From Oscillatoria acuminata PCC 6304 (GTDB lineage Bacteria; Cyanobacteriota; Cyanobacteriia; Cyanobacteriales; Laspinemataceae), in the NCBI RefSeq assembly GCF_000317105.1, contig NC_019693.1, positions 3,038,001 through 3,102,000 of the forward strand: a stretch of DNA of 64,000 nucleotides. The letters run 5' to 3'. Both the position numbers and the translations under genes were made by a program. The notes below the pieces were generated by a model. The model did no database searches. It saw only the letters and a list, made by a program, of their open reading frames with translations, and was not told where the DNA came from. Below are positions 53,223-61,603 of this stretch, piece after piece. Within the stretch, counting starts at the first letter, position 1, and each line of letters opens with the position of its first letter.

Positions 53223-53668
53223 ATTAATTTAGCTGCTATCCGTTGTTTTTCTTGCAGACAACCAGTATCATGTTATCTTAACATAGCGAATTACTGATGA
53301 AGAATTAAATTTTATCGGATTTCAGGTTCTTAATATGTTATCATGGCTTTAAAAAAATCCCGGCCTTGGGGAGACCCCACCCTAAACCATTCCTGCTGTC
53401 TTGAGGCGGACACCGGAGATAGAGTGCCAGTGTTAGCGGTGATGGTTTATCCGTAATTTTGAATCATATCATAGGTCTGGGTCCCTGTAAATCCTCAGAC
53501 CCCGGCAGTTGAAAATTATACAACAAGGGCGGCTGTGGGGGCGTATTTTTGGCATTTTCCCGATATTTTATGTTAAAATAGTCCTCAAAAATAGCAAACC
53601 TAAGCAATCATTAAAATGATGGACAAAGATAATTTTACAACATCAACAAATTTAAGTTAATTTGCCAT
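53223..53668. other. Intergenic region with candidate operator
   Basis: About 450 bp, A/T-rich near the regulator. It contains the inverted repeat at 53270-53284 and a half-site ATGTTATCAT at 53335-53344. The rest is unassigned. Confidence 0.5.
53270..53284. promoter_or_regulatory. Candidate operator ATGTTA-TCT-TAACAT
   Basis: A perfect 6-bp inverted repeat with a 3-bp centre lies 48 bp before the start of the HTH-like gene. A half-site lies 51 bp further away. The arrangement fits a dimeric repressor; no binding data exist. Confidence 0.5.
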
Positions 53669-54157
53669 TTATTCACCTACGGATTTGAGGGATTGATTGA
53701 CAATGAAATCGCTTAGATACATCCCACTTTGACGCAAGCGATCTATAATGGGCCGTGCAAAGGGAATTAAGCCCCTTTGCTTTGCAATTAGGACTAACCC
53801 CAAGGTTCCTCTAACTGGAATTTTAAGAGTAGTAGCGCAACGACGTGCAGCTAAATCGTCTAAAATTACTTCTGTTCCCGGATTAGTATATCCCCAAGCT
53901 AAAACCGATGACTCACCTGCACCTAAATCCCAATTTTCAATGATTGAAGGAATTGGAGGAGTTTCTCGAATGAGTAACCAGTTTTTAGACGAAAGTGCTT
54001 GAAGGGTTATGTCTTGTTCTCCATAAGTTTGGATTTCTATGGCTACAGCTTCAGGAACAATGATATCCGAATTGACCGTTTCATGCAGTAATTCTAATAA
54101 ATCAGTTTTACTGAAGAAAATCAGGGGTGAAGTATTGATAGCAGGAAAGTTAGCCAC
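53669..54157 (-). CDS. DUF3368 PIN-domain toxin
   Basis: 162 aa. DUF3368 proteins are PIN-type ribonucleases. The first acidic site is INTSPLIFFSK (Asn/Ser here, as in this family), the second VPEAVAIEI with Glu, and the third GAGESSVLAWG and VILDDLAARRCA (E and D pair). KIPVRGTLGLVLIAKQRGLI is a family signature. Its start overlaps the UPF0175 antitoxin by 8 bp. Together they form a type II toxin-antitoxin module. Confidence 0.9.
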   Translation of the reverse strand: MANFPAINTSPLIFFSKTDLLELLHETVNSDIIVPEAVAIEIQTYGEQDITLQALSSKNWLLIRETPPIPSIIENWDLGAGESSVLAWGYTNPGTEVILDDLAARRCATTLKIPVRGTLGLVLIAKQRGLIPFARPIIDRLRQSGMYLSDFIVNQSLKSVGE

Positions 54158-54401
54158 GCTCTAGTTCTCTTTGTAAGTCTTCCATATCAACGGCAAAAAC
54201 ATCAATTTTTTCTCGGGCTAAAGCCTCTAAAAAGTCCCGGCGATTAAGTCCAGCAATTTGGGCAGCTTTTTCTTGAGATATCTCTGATTTTTGATACCAA
54301 TGAATCGCTGCTGCTAATCGCAAATCCTTAACAAACTCTTCAGGAGGAAGACGACGGGCAGAAAATACTTCATCCGGTAAATCAATCGTTATTTTTGACA
54401 T
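54150..54401 (-). CDS. UPF0175-family antitoxin
   Basis: 83 aa. It starts MSKITIDLPDEVFSARRLPP and has EFVKDLRLAAAIHWYQKSEI, then SQEKAAQIAGLNRRDFLEAL, the helix-turn-helix typical of UPF0175. The C-terminus (DVFAVDMEDLQRELE) is the toxin-wrapping tail. It overlaps the DUF3368 toxin gene by 8 bp, the common order antitoxin-toxin. Confidence 0.93.
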   Translation of the reverse strand: MSKITIDLPDEVFSARRLPPEEFVKDLRLAAAIHWYQKSEISQEKAAQIAGLNRRDFLEALAREKIDVFAVDMEDLQRELERG

Positions 54402-54550
54402 GGGTTAACCTGGTTGTGTGCTAAAGTAACTTTAATCTTATTTTTTGTCAGCGTGAGGTTTGCTGCCCAAAGTTTGTTGAAAATACCGTTGCCAACGCTT
54501 TTGGTTCATTGCCTATTGCCCACGCTACTAGGTTAGATTATAGCGTGGTT

Positions 54551-54590
54551 TGTCATTGGTCATTGGTCGTTTGTCCTTTGTTGTTTGTCC
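54551..54590. repeat. TTGGTCA/TTTGTCC heptamer repeats (STRR)
   Basis: TTTGTCATTGGTCATTGGTC followed by degenerate TTTGTCC copies, before a hairpin. Same family as 28580-28665 and 47021-47065. Confidence 0.8.
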
Positions 54591-54593
54591 AAG

Positions 54594-54656
54594 GCAACAA
54601 CCGCTGGGGGATTTATCCCCCAGCGGTTGTTGCTGAACCCCCGACGGTTGAGGGGT
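54594..54656 (-). terminator. Double hairpin after the SIMPL gene
   Basis: GCAACAACCGCTGGGGGAT (54594-54612) pairs with its complement (54615-54633), and AACCCC/GGGGTT forms a second hairpin at about 54636-54657. They lie just past the stop of the minus-strand SIMPL gene; the T-run is weak. Confidence 0.7.
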
Positions 54657-55391
54657 TTAATAGCTAATTTCCAGGGTGACTGAGGCGGAAATCTCCCGAT
54701 CGCCTCCGATAACAGGAGTAGAAAAATCTGCTGCCGCTTCCATGCGTGAGAACATCGGTTGTGGATAGGGTGTGGCAGAATTGACTTGGATTTTGACAAT
54801 TTCTCGCCGGGTGAGATTGAGTTCAGATAAGACGGTATCCGCTTGGGTGAGGGCGTCTTGGGTTGCGGCGCGAATCGCTTGCTGACGGGCGGTTTCCATT
54901 GCTGCATCGGCAGCGGTGAAGCTGACTCCATCAATGCGGGTTGCACCGGCATCCACCGCCTCATCTAACAAAGTTCCGGCGCGATCGGTGGGGAGGCGAA
55001 AACTGACGATATTTGAGGCAGAATAGCCGGTAATCGTAGGCGCTGCGTTGTCATTACTGCGATACAAGGGGTGGAGTTGAATGCCGGTGGTTTGGAGTTT
55101 CTCCACATTGCGCGATCGCAACAGTTCCACCAATGCTTGCGATCGCCTTGCTACCTCTTGTTGCACCTCTTGGGCAGTCCTTCCCTGCACTTCCACTCCT
55201 AATCTCACCTCGGTTAACGTGGTGGGAATACTGACAATCCCTTGTCCAGTTACGGTTAAGTTACGAGAGGATTGTTCTTGGGCATAAACCGCCTCCACAT
55301 TAGGCGGAATACTAAATAGCCCCAAAGCGAGGGCAACAGCGGCGATCGGACTTAAGACGTTCAGCTTGGTTGTCATTAATCGATTCATCAT
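54657..55391 (-). CDS. SIMPL-domain (DUF541) secreted protein
   Basis: 244 aa from the ATG at 55391; a longer in-frame start exists at 55415. A signal peptide is evident (VLSPIAAVALALGLFSIPPN) with cleavage after VYAQ. The mature part is a SIMPL/DUF541 domain: RNLTVTGQGIVSIPTTLTEV and LGVEVQGRTAQEVQQEVARR at the start, then LRSRNVEKLQTTGIQLHPLY, ATRIDGVSFTAADAAMETAR, and the end REISASVTLEIS. Family members are periplasmic or outer-membrane proteins of uncertain function, some linked to oxidative stress. It lies before the OmpA-like and lipoprotein genes on the same strand. Confidence 0.92.
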   Translation of the reverse strand: MMNRLMTTKLNVLSPIAAVALALGLFSIPPNVEAVYAQEQSSRNLTVTGQGIVSIPTTLTEVRLGVEVQGRTAQEVQQEVARRSQALVELLRSRNVEKLQTTGIQLHPLYRSNDNAAPTITGYSASNIVSFRLPTDRAGTLLDEAVDAGATRIDGVSFTAADAAMETARQQAIRAATQDALTQADTVLSELNLTRREIVKIQVNSATPYPQPMFSRMEAAADFSTPVIGGDREISASVTLEISY

Positions 55392-55523
55392 GATAGGGGT
55401 TCCGGTGAAATTCATCTATAAGCATAGTCTGACATTTCCCCGATGAATGCGATCGCCTGGTTACACTTTTGGAAACTAATTTTTTTTTACCACCCTCTAA
55501 TCGGGGATTCAATCCCCTCGAAT

Positions 55524-56621
55524 TTAACGTAAACCGGCATTTTGCCGAGCATAATTCAAATTATTTTGATATTCTCCCACCTTTTGTTGAGCGGTTGCAT
55601 AATTGCCACTATTTTGGGGAACAACTTGCATGAAGGCGATCGCCTCTTGCCAGTGTTTGGCAACTTGTACCCACTGTTCGGGAGTTTTTGCAGTTTGGGT
55701 CAGGGTTGCCGCACTCGTTGCCTTTTTAACTGCTTCCCCAAAGGGGTCGGAATTGGGCGCAATTTCTATAGTCCGAGCTTCTGTTTGAATAGTAAATTCA
55801 ACCCGCCGATTTTTTTCCTGTCCCTGGGGATTATCGGACCCATCGGGATTGGTATTCGGGGCGATCGGTTGACTTTTCCCTATCCCTTGGGTTTGGATTC
55901 GGGTGTCTTGCACTTGAAAATTATTGACAAAATAATATTTCACTGCCGCTGCTCGTTTTTGCGACAATTCTATATTATACTCGTCGGTTCCTCTGCTGTC
56001 TGTATGTCCGTCAATCAAGATTCGGGCATCCTTAAAATGGGTCAGCACTTGATTGACTTTTTCCAAGGTGGGTTTTGCTGCTGCCCGGACGTGATATTTA
56101 TCAAATTCAAATAAAATATTGTCTGAGAGATTAAATTTAATCCCTTCAATAGTGGTTTCCGCATTTAATTCGGTGAGGGTTTGTTCCACCTCCGTTGGTG
56201 TTGGTAACACCGTTTCCACCATAATTCGAGTTGAATCCGTCGGGTCTTCATTCGCAGTAACTAAAGTCGGTTCCGGTGGCTGTTCTACTTGGACTGAAGT
56301 CGCAGGGGGAAGGGTTTCTGTTGTTGCTGAACTCGGTTCTACTGTTGTTTCTATTTGTACTGGAGTCTCCGGGGGTTGTGTTTCTACATTTTGTCTTTTT
56401 TGAGTCAAAAATTGAGGGTCAATACTACTCAGGGGAACTGGTTTAAAGGTCCATGTCGTAGTAGGGGTTTGGTTAACTCTTTCTAATTGGGTGACGGGAA
56501 CGGGAGCGATTTCATAGATTGTAACTTTGGGTAAATTTTGCTGCTGATTTTGGCAAGCGGTAGTCGTCAACAGCAAGCTAGAGGCGAGTGCTAGATTTAG
56601 GGATTTAATTGGTTGGGGCAT
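55524..56621 (-). CDS. OmpA-family lipoprotein
   Basis: 365 aa from the ATG at 56621 (MPQPIKSLNLALASSL). A lipobox LTTTAC at about residues 18-23 predicts a lipoprotein. A Pro/Thr/Glu-rich linker (about 60-150) leads to an OmpA-like peptidoglycan-binding domain: FEFDKYHVRAAAKPTLEKVN, ILIDGHTDSRGTDEYNIELS and QKRAAAVKYYFVNNF, ending in NRRVEFTI. Such domains hold the outer membrane to peptidoglycan. Its start overlaps the end of the upstream lipoprotein by 17 bp, so they are coupled. Confidence 0.93.
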   Translation of the reverse strand: MPQPIKSLNLALASSLLLTTTACQNQQQNLPKVTIYEIAPVPVTQLERVNQTPTTTWTFKPVPLSSIDPQFLTQKRQNVETQPPETPVQIETTVEPSSATTETLPPATSVQVEQPPEPTLVTANEDPTDSTRIMVETVLPTPTEVEQTLTELNAETTIEGIKFNLSDNILFEFDKYHVRAAAKPTLEKVNQVLTHFKDARILIDGHTDSRGTDEYNIELSQKRAAAVKYYFVNNFQVQDTRIQTQGIGKSQPIAPNTNPDGSDNPQGQEKNRRVEFTIQTEARTIEIAPNSDPFGEAVKKATSAATLTQTAKTPEQWVQVAKHWQEAIAFMQVVPQNSGNYATAQQKVGEYQNNLNYARQNAGLR

Positions 56622-57132
56622 TTTCAGGGTTTCGGGAAATTTCAATATTGTTCATAACAAATCGATTCCCCTGTCGGGGAGAAGAATTAGGTATTTCCCA
56701 CTCCATTCTAGTTTCTAATTTAATTGAGTTAACTTCAGGCAATAACCGTCCGATAAATACAAATTTGCCGTTAAGCGTTGTCCCGGGGGGGATTTGAATC
56801 AGGGGATTATCTGGAGGAATGGCCAGATTGTATTTATTGTATTTATCATCAGAGATAAAAATATGTCCTTTTTCTGTATCAATTTCGATGACTTCTCGGC
56901 GACCATTGGTAATGGATAACGCCAGGGTTGTGCTATCCTCAGCCAAGGCAACTTCTGTCAAGCGCATGACAATTTGGCTTTCATTCATTTGTAAATCGTA
57001 ACTTTGGGTCACAGTTGGAGATTGAGTGGTTGCGGGTGCGCCTCCTGGGAGTTGTTGGGCTAAGGGGTTAGAATCACACCCCACACAAACCAACGAGAGG
57101 AAGGCGATCGCGGCGAACAGGCGAAGGTTCAT
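56605..57132 (-). CDS. Small lipoprotein
   Basis: 175 aa with a clear lipobox (LVCVGC at 14-19) after a hydrophobic start. The mature part is beta-rich: ESQIVMRLTEVALAEDSTTL, EVIEIDTEKGHIFISDDKYN and GTTLNGKFVFIGRLLPEVNS, suggesting an immunoglobulin-like fold. It is followed with 17-bp overlap by the OmpA-like gene, and then by SIMPL, all on the same strand. It is probably part of an envelope group. No named family recognised. Confidence 0.8.
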   Translation of the reverse strand: MNLRLFAAIAFLSLVCVGCDSNPLAQQLPGGAPATTQSPTVTQSYDLQMNESQIVMRLTEVALAEDSTTLALSITNGRREVIEIDTEKGHIFISDDKYNKYNLAIPPDNPLIQIPPGTTLNGKFVFIGRLLPEVNSIKLETRMEWEIPNSSPRQGNRFVMNNIEISRNPENAPTN

Positions 57133-57383
57133 AGATGCGCGGTTTTGAATATTAATTGATTATTGTACTTGATATGAGTGAATAGGTTAATTAATTAATA
57201 TTAAAGATTTATTAAGCTCTGGGGTCTTGAACTTCCGAACAGAAAATTAGAAGGATAAATGCCCAAACCCTTAGAATGGGTGACTCTGTTGCCTCTACTC
57301 GTTCCAATGGTCCCCAAATTTGGTAAAATTAAAGAGCAGATCTAACCTAGACTCAGCCCTTACCGCTTTTGCTTCGTTCAACC

Positions 57384-59717
57384 ATGACCTCAACCCTTGA
57401 CTTTCTGGCCCATCTGAACCCGAACCAACGTCGCGCTGCGGAACATTTCTGTGGCCCCTTGTTAGTCGTTGCTGGGGCGGGTTCGGGCAAAACTCGGGCG
57501 CTAACTTATCGAATTGCTAATTTAATCCGCACTCATCAAGTCCATCCTGACGATATCCTGGCGGTGACCTTTACGAATAAGGCGGCCCGGGAAATGAAGG
57601 AACGGATTGAGAAGATTTTTGCCGATACGGTGGCAGAACAAAAGTATGATAAACCGTTTTCGGCCCTAGAACCCGCCGAACAAACTCAGGTGCGATCGCA
57701 GGTGTGGAGAAACAGCATTAAACCCCTGTGGATTGGCACGTTCCATTCCCTCTGTTCCCGAATTTTGCGCTACGATATTGAAAAATTTAAAGATGAAAAT
57801 GGTCGGCAATGGAACCGTAAGTTCTCTATCCTAGATGAGTCTGATGCTCAAACGGCCATTAAGGATATTATCATCAAACAGATGAATTTGGATAACAAAA
57901 AATTTGACCCTCGCAAAATTCGGTATGAAATTAGTGGGGCGAAAAATAAGGGTTGGTCTGCGCGGGATTTAGAGGCGACTGACCCGACGAATTACCGCAA
58001 TCGCAAGGTAGCGGAGGTGTATAGTCGCTATCAGGATACTTTAGCGGCGAATAATGCCCTGGATTTTGATGATTTGATTCGGATTCCTGTGGAACTGTTT
58101 CGGCAAGATGCTCAAGTTTTGGATTACTGGCATCGCAAGTTTCATCATATTTTGGTGGACGAATATCAGGATACTAACCGCACTCAATATGATTTTATTC
58201 GGATGTTGGTGACCAATGGGGCAGCGGCCAAATCGTTTAAAAAATGGGAAAGTCGCTCAGTGTTTGTGGTGGGGGATGTAGACCAATCTATTTATTCCTT
58301 CCGCATGGCAGATTATACCATTTTGTTGGAGTTTCAGGAAGATTTTGGGGATGGCTTAGAGGATGATGAAACCCAAACTTTGGTGAAATTAGAGGAGAAC
58401 TATCGATCGCGAGAAAATATCCTCGAAGTTGCCAATAAGCTGATTGAGAATAATACGGAACGCATTGATAAGGTGTTGCGTCCGACTCGGGGGGAAGGGG
58501 AAGCGATTATATGTTATCGGACCGAAAATGATTTAGATGAAGCGCAATATGTAGTCAATCAAATTCGGATGTTGCAAAATCAGCATCCGGAGTTGGATTG
58601 GGGTTCCTTTGCGATTTTGTATCGGACTAATGCTCAATCGCGATCGTTTGAGGATGTGTTAGTTAAAATGAATGTCCCCTATCGGGTGGTGGGGGGTTTG
58701 AAGTTCTACGATCGCAAAGAAGTTAAGGATGCCGTTGCCTATTTGCGCGCCCTTGCCAACCCCTCGGATTCGATTAGTTTGCGGCGGATTATTAATACCC
58801 CCAAACGCAGTATCGGCAAAACGACTTTAGACCGTTTGGATGAAGCAGCAAAGCAGTTAGGCGTTCCCCTGTGGGAAATTCTCAGTGATGATACATCAGT
58901 GAAAACCCTGGCAGGGCGATCGGTGAAACAAGTGTTAGAATTTTCTGCATTAATGTCCCGATGGCAGGAACAAGTGGAAACCTTACCGGCGATTGAAGTC
59001 TTGAAAGGGATTATGGAAGAATCCGGTTATATGGAAGCGCTGAAACTGGAAAACACCGATGAAGCGTTAAACCGGATGGCAAACATTGAACAGTTGTATA
59101 ATGCCACGATGCAATTTGCCGAAGAAAACGAAGACCAATCTTTAACCGGATTTCTCTCTAGTGCCTCCCTTGCTTCTGAGTTAGACAACTTAGAAGAAGG
59201 GGAACAGGCGGTGTCTTTGTTAACCATTCATTCCGCCAAAGGGTTAGAATTTCCTGTGGTCTTTTTAGTGGGAATGGAAGAGGGTTTATTTCCCAATTTC
59301 CGCAGTGTGAATGACCCGCGCAGTCTGGAAGAAGAACGGCGACTTTGCTATGTGGGGATTACTCGCGCCCAGGAACGATTGTTTTTAACTCATGCCTTAG
59401 AACGGCGGTTGTGGGGGTCTTATGAACGCGCTCAACCCTCACGATTTTTAGCCGAATTACCCAGGGATTTACTGCAAGGAAATTCGGTTCCCAAGGAAAA
59501 AACTCGCCGCAGTTCCGGGACTGCAAAAACGCAAAAAGGGGCAGCAGCAAAGGAAACTTGGTTGGTGGGAGATATGGTGGTTCATGATACCTTTGGTCCC
59601 GGAGAAGTGTCTCACGTTTTCGGGTCTGCGACTAAGATGTCCTTGGCGATTAAATTTATGCGAGGGGGACAAAAAATTATTGACCCGCAGACGGCCCCGA
59701 TGCAAAAATTAAATTAA
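57384..59717 (+). CDS. pcrA: ATP-dependent DNA helicase PcrA/UvrD
   Basis: 777 aa from the ATG at 57384 (MTSTLDFLAHLNPNQRRAAE). SF1A motifs: I VVAGAGSGKTRAL, Ia AVTFTNKAAREMKER, II HILVDEYQDTN, III VGDVDQSIYSFRMA, IV LEENYRS, V SLLTIHSAKGLEFPVVFL, VI RRLCYVGITRAQERL. The C-terminus (WLVGDMVVHDTFGPGEVSHV) matches the PcrA Tudor-like tail that binds RNA polymerase. It works in repair and replication restart and stands alone. Confidence 0.96.
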   Translation: MTSTLDFLAHLNPNQRRAAEHFCGPLLVVAGAGSGKTRALTYRIANLIRTHQVHPDDILAVTFTNKAAREMKERIEKIFADTVAEQKYDKPFSALEPAEQTQVRSQVWRNSIKPLWIGTFHSLCSRILRYDIEKFKDENGRQWNRKFSILDESDAQTAIKDIIIKQMNLDNKKFDPRKIRYEISGAKNKGWSARDLEATDPTNYRNRKVAEVYSRYQDTLAANNALDFDDLIRIPVELFRQDAQVLDYWHRKFHHILVDEYQDTNRTQYDFIRMLVTNGAAAKSFKKWESRSVFVVGDVDQSIYSFRMADYTILLEFQEDFGDGLEDDETQTLVKLEENYRSRENILEVANKLIENNTERIDKVLRPTRGEGEAIICYRTENDLDEAQYVVNQIRMLQNQHPELDWGSFAILYRTNAQSRSFEDVLVKMNVPYRVVGGLKFYDRKEVKDAVAYLRALANPSDSISLRRIINTPKRSIGKTTLDRLDEAAKQLGVPLWEILSDDTSVKTLAGRSVKQVLEFSALMSRWQEQVETLPAIEVLKGIMEESGYMEALKLENTDEALNRMANIEQLYNATMQFAEENEDQSLTGFLSSASLASELDNLEEGEQAVSLLTIHSAKGLEFPVVFLVGMEEGLFPNFRSVNDPRSLEEERRLCYVGITRAQERLFLTHALERRLWGSYERAQPSRFLAELPRDLLQGNSVPKEKTRRSSGTAKTQKGAAAKETWLVGDMVVHDTFGPGEVSHVFGSATKMSLAIKFMRGGQKIIDPQTAPMQKLN

Positions 59718-59825
59718 TTTGGGGAACTAAAAATCAGGGGTGCCGTCTGGAAACAGCCTGGATTTTGGAGCGTGGCAGCGTGACTCACACAAAAAACCCT
59801 AATTGCGATCGCAGAGATTAAACTG

Positions 59826-60266
59826 ATGGAAAGAGGACTGATGTGGTTACCCTTGCTGGCCCTATTTATAGGACTGGCTTGGGCAGGATGGAACGAATAT
59901 CAAAAAGTGGAAGCCTATCGGACTTGGGCGCAGGGATTCGATCGCACCAAGTATGATATTTATGCCGTATTAGGAGAGAAGGGCGACTGCCTGACTTGGG
60001 GAAAACCCACGCGCAAAGGTCCGGTGAATCAACAAACCTTTTCTTTAAAAGAGGTACAGTCATTGCAACTGCTGGTGAATCAACAACCCGTGGCAGTCGA
60101 TGCCCTGTCGGAGAATCTCAAAGCTCAGACCATTGCTTTAGAATTTTTGTTTCCATCCCCAAAACAGTCAGTGCAGATTCCCTTTACCGAAGTGGCGATC
60201 GCCGTGGAATGGACGAAATATTTACAACAACAGTGGCAAAAGTGGCAGGAGGGGACGGTGGATTGA
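59826..60266 (+). CDS. Small protein with N-terminal membrane segment
   Basis: 146 aa. MWLPLLALFIGLAWAGWNEY is one membrane helix. The rest (EAYRTWAQGFDRTKYDIYAV, then DCLTWGKPTRKGP, VAVDALSENLKAQTIALEFL) is soluble. No family recognised. It lies about 90 bp before the WD40 gene on the same strand. Confidence 0.7.
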   Translation: MERGLMWLPLLALFIGLAWAGWNEYQKVEAYRTWAQGFDRTKYDIYAVLGEKGDCLTWGKPTRKGPVNQQTFSLKEVQSLQLLVNQQPVAVDALSENLKAQTIALEFLFPSPKQSVQIPFTEVAIAVEWTKYLQQQWQKWQEGTVD

Positions 60267-60354
60267 GTCAACGTCTCCCTCAAAAATCCGTGAATCTAAA
60301 CTCTAAAATAGTGTTAGATCCTAGGTGAACACTTAATTTTCTAATGAAGCCAAT

Positions 60355-61371
60355 ATGACCTTAAAACCCGCGTCCTGGAAAAAATTTAGTGCCTTAATCG
60401 TAGCTGGAATGGTGACCCTGGGAGTGTTTCCCCTCCATTTTCTAGTCAGTACCCCTCCATTGCTGGCCCAACAGCGCGCCTCCAGTTCCCGACTGTTAAC
60501 AACCATTGGCGATCGCGCTTTCCCGATTTTTGCCGTTGCCTATAGTCCAACTTCCCCAGTCGTCGTCAGTGGTAGCAATGAAGATACCATCAAATTTTGG
60601 AATGCCGACACCGGAGAACTGAACTATACCGCAGCAGTCCATTTAGATGACGTGAGGGCCTTGGATATCTCTCCCAACGGTCAAATCCTGGCCAGTGGTA
60701 GCGATGACAATACCGCCAACCTCTGGAACATGGAAACCGGACAGTTGATTTATACCCTTTACGGTCATACAAAAGGGGTGAGATCCGTGGCATTTAGTCC
60801 TGATGGTCGGACTCTGGCTACGGGCAGTTGGGATAATACAGTTAAACTGTGGAACGTCGAGAATGGGCAAATCATTCGCACTTTGAGCGCCCATGAGGAT
60901 GGAGTAGATACCATTGCCTTCAGTCCCAATGGCGGGACTTTGGCATCTGGGGGACTGGATAACAATGTCAAACTCTGGAATCTGAATACTGGAGAGTTAA
61001 TCACCACCATTCCCGCCCATGATGATTGGGTGAGTTCCGTTGCCTTTACCCCCGATGGACAGACCCTCGTCAGTGCCAGTTACGATAATACAGTCAAGGT
61101 TTGGGATGTAAATCGTGGCCAATTGTTGCGAACCCTGACTGGTCATTCCTTCCCGGTATATCAAATTGCGATTACCCCCGATGGACGCACGGTTGCCTCC
61201 GTCAGTGACGATCGCACCGTCAGACTCTGGGATATCGCCAGTGGCAGATTAGTGGAAACCCTTACGGGTCATGAGAAATCCATCTTTTCCGTTTCAATGG
61301 GACCCGATGGCAGACGATTGGCGACGGCGGGGAATGACAATACGATTAATATCTGGGAATTAGGTCGGTAA
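60355..61371 (+). CDS. WD40-repeat protein with signal peptide
   Basis: 338 aa. The N-terminus is a signal peptide (SALIVAGMVTLGVFPLHFLV, then PPLLAQQ). About seven WD40 repeats follow, such as VVVSGSNEDTIKFWNADTGE, LASGSDDNTANLWNMETGQL and LATAGNDNTINIWELG, each about 42 aa, enough for a full beta-propeller. Such exported propellers act as binding platforms. The last 80 bp of the gene plus 46 bp after it are duplicated downstream. Confidence 0.9.
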   Translation: MTLKPASWKKFSALIVAGMVTLGVFPLHFLVSTPPLLAQQRASSSRLLTTIGDRAFPIFAVAYSPTSPVVVSGSNEDTIKFWNADTGELNYTAAVHLDDVRALDISPNGQILASGSDDNTANLWNMETGQLIYTLYGHTKGVRSVAFSPDGRTLATGSWDNTVKLWNVENGQIIRTLSAHEDGVDTIAFSPNGGTLASGGLDNNVKLWNLNTGELITTIPAHDDWVSSVAFTPDGQTLVSASYDNTVKVWDVNRGQLLRTLTGHSFPVYQIAITPDGRTVASVSDDRTVRLWDIASGRLVETLTGHEKSIFSVSMGPDGRRLATAGNDNTINIWELGR

Positions 61372-61543
61372 TTGACGACAAATCGGAGTTTTTGTAGGGG
61401 CGCAATGCTTGCGCCCTTTTCAATGGGACCCGATGGGAGACGATTGGCGACGGCGGGGAATGACAATACGATTAATATCTGGGAATTAGGTCGGTAATTG
61501 ACGACAAATCGGAGTTTTTGTAGGGGCGCAATGCTTGCGCCCT
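61292..61543 (+). repeat. 126-bp tandem duplication of WD40 gene 3' end
   Basis: Copy 1 (61292-61417) covers the last 80 bp of the WD40 gene, its stop and 46 bp beyond. Copy 2 (61418-61543) repeats all of this; the only difference noticed is C/G within GATGG(C/G)AGACG. The junction falls within the left arm of the GTAGGGGCG palindrome, which was duplicated with it (GTAGGGGCGCAATGCTTGCG also at 61394-61413). Copy 2 is a dead fragment. Confidence 0.95.
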
Positions 61544-61573
61544 TAACTAGGGGCGCAAGCATTGCGCCCCTAC
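61520..61573. repeat. 54-bp GTAGGGGCG palindrome
   Basis: GTAGGGGCGCAATGCTTGCG and its complement frame a TTAACTA-type loop, with perfect arms of about 23 bp. It is downstream of the duplicated WD40 3' end and just before the convergent kinase gene. Same family as 6684-6735 and 41121-41172. Confidence 0.92.
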
Positions 61574-61603
61574 AAAACAGGGCTAGTGGGCAGTGCCAAC
61601 CCT

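Noticed and set aside
61269-61562. 97-aa minus-strand frame with an internal repeat
   Set aside because: It is created by the 126-bp duplication and the palindrome arms and has no family match.
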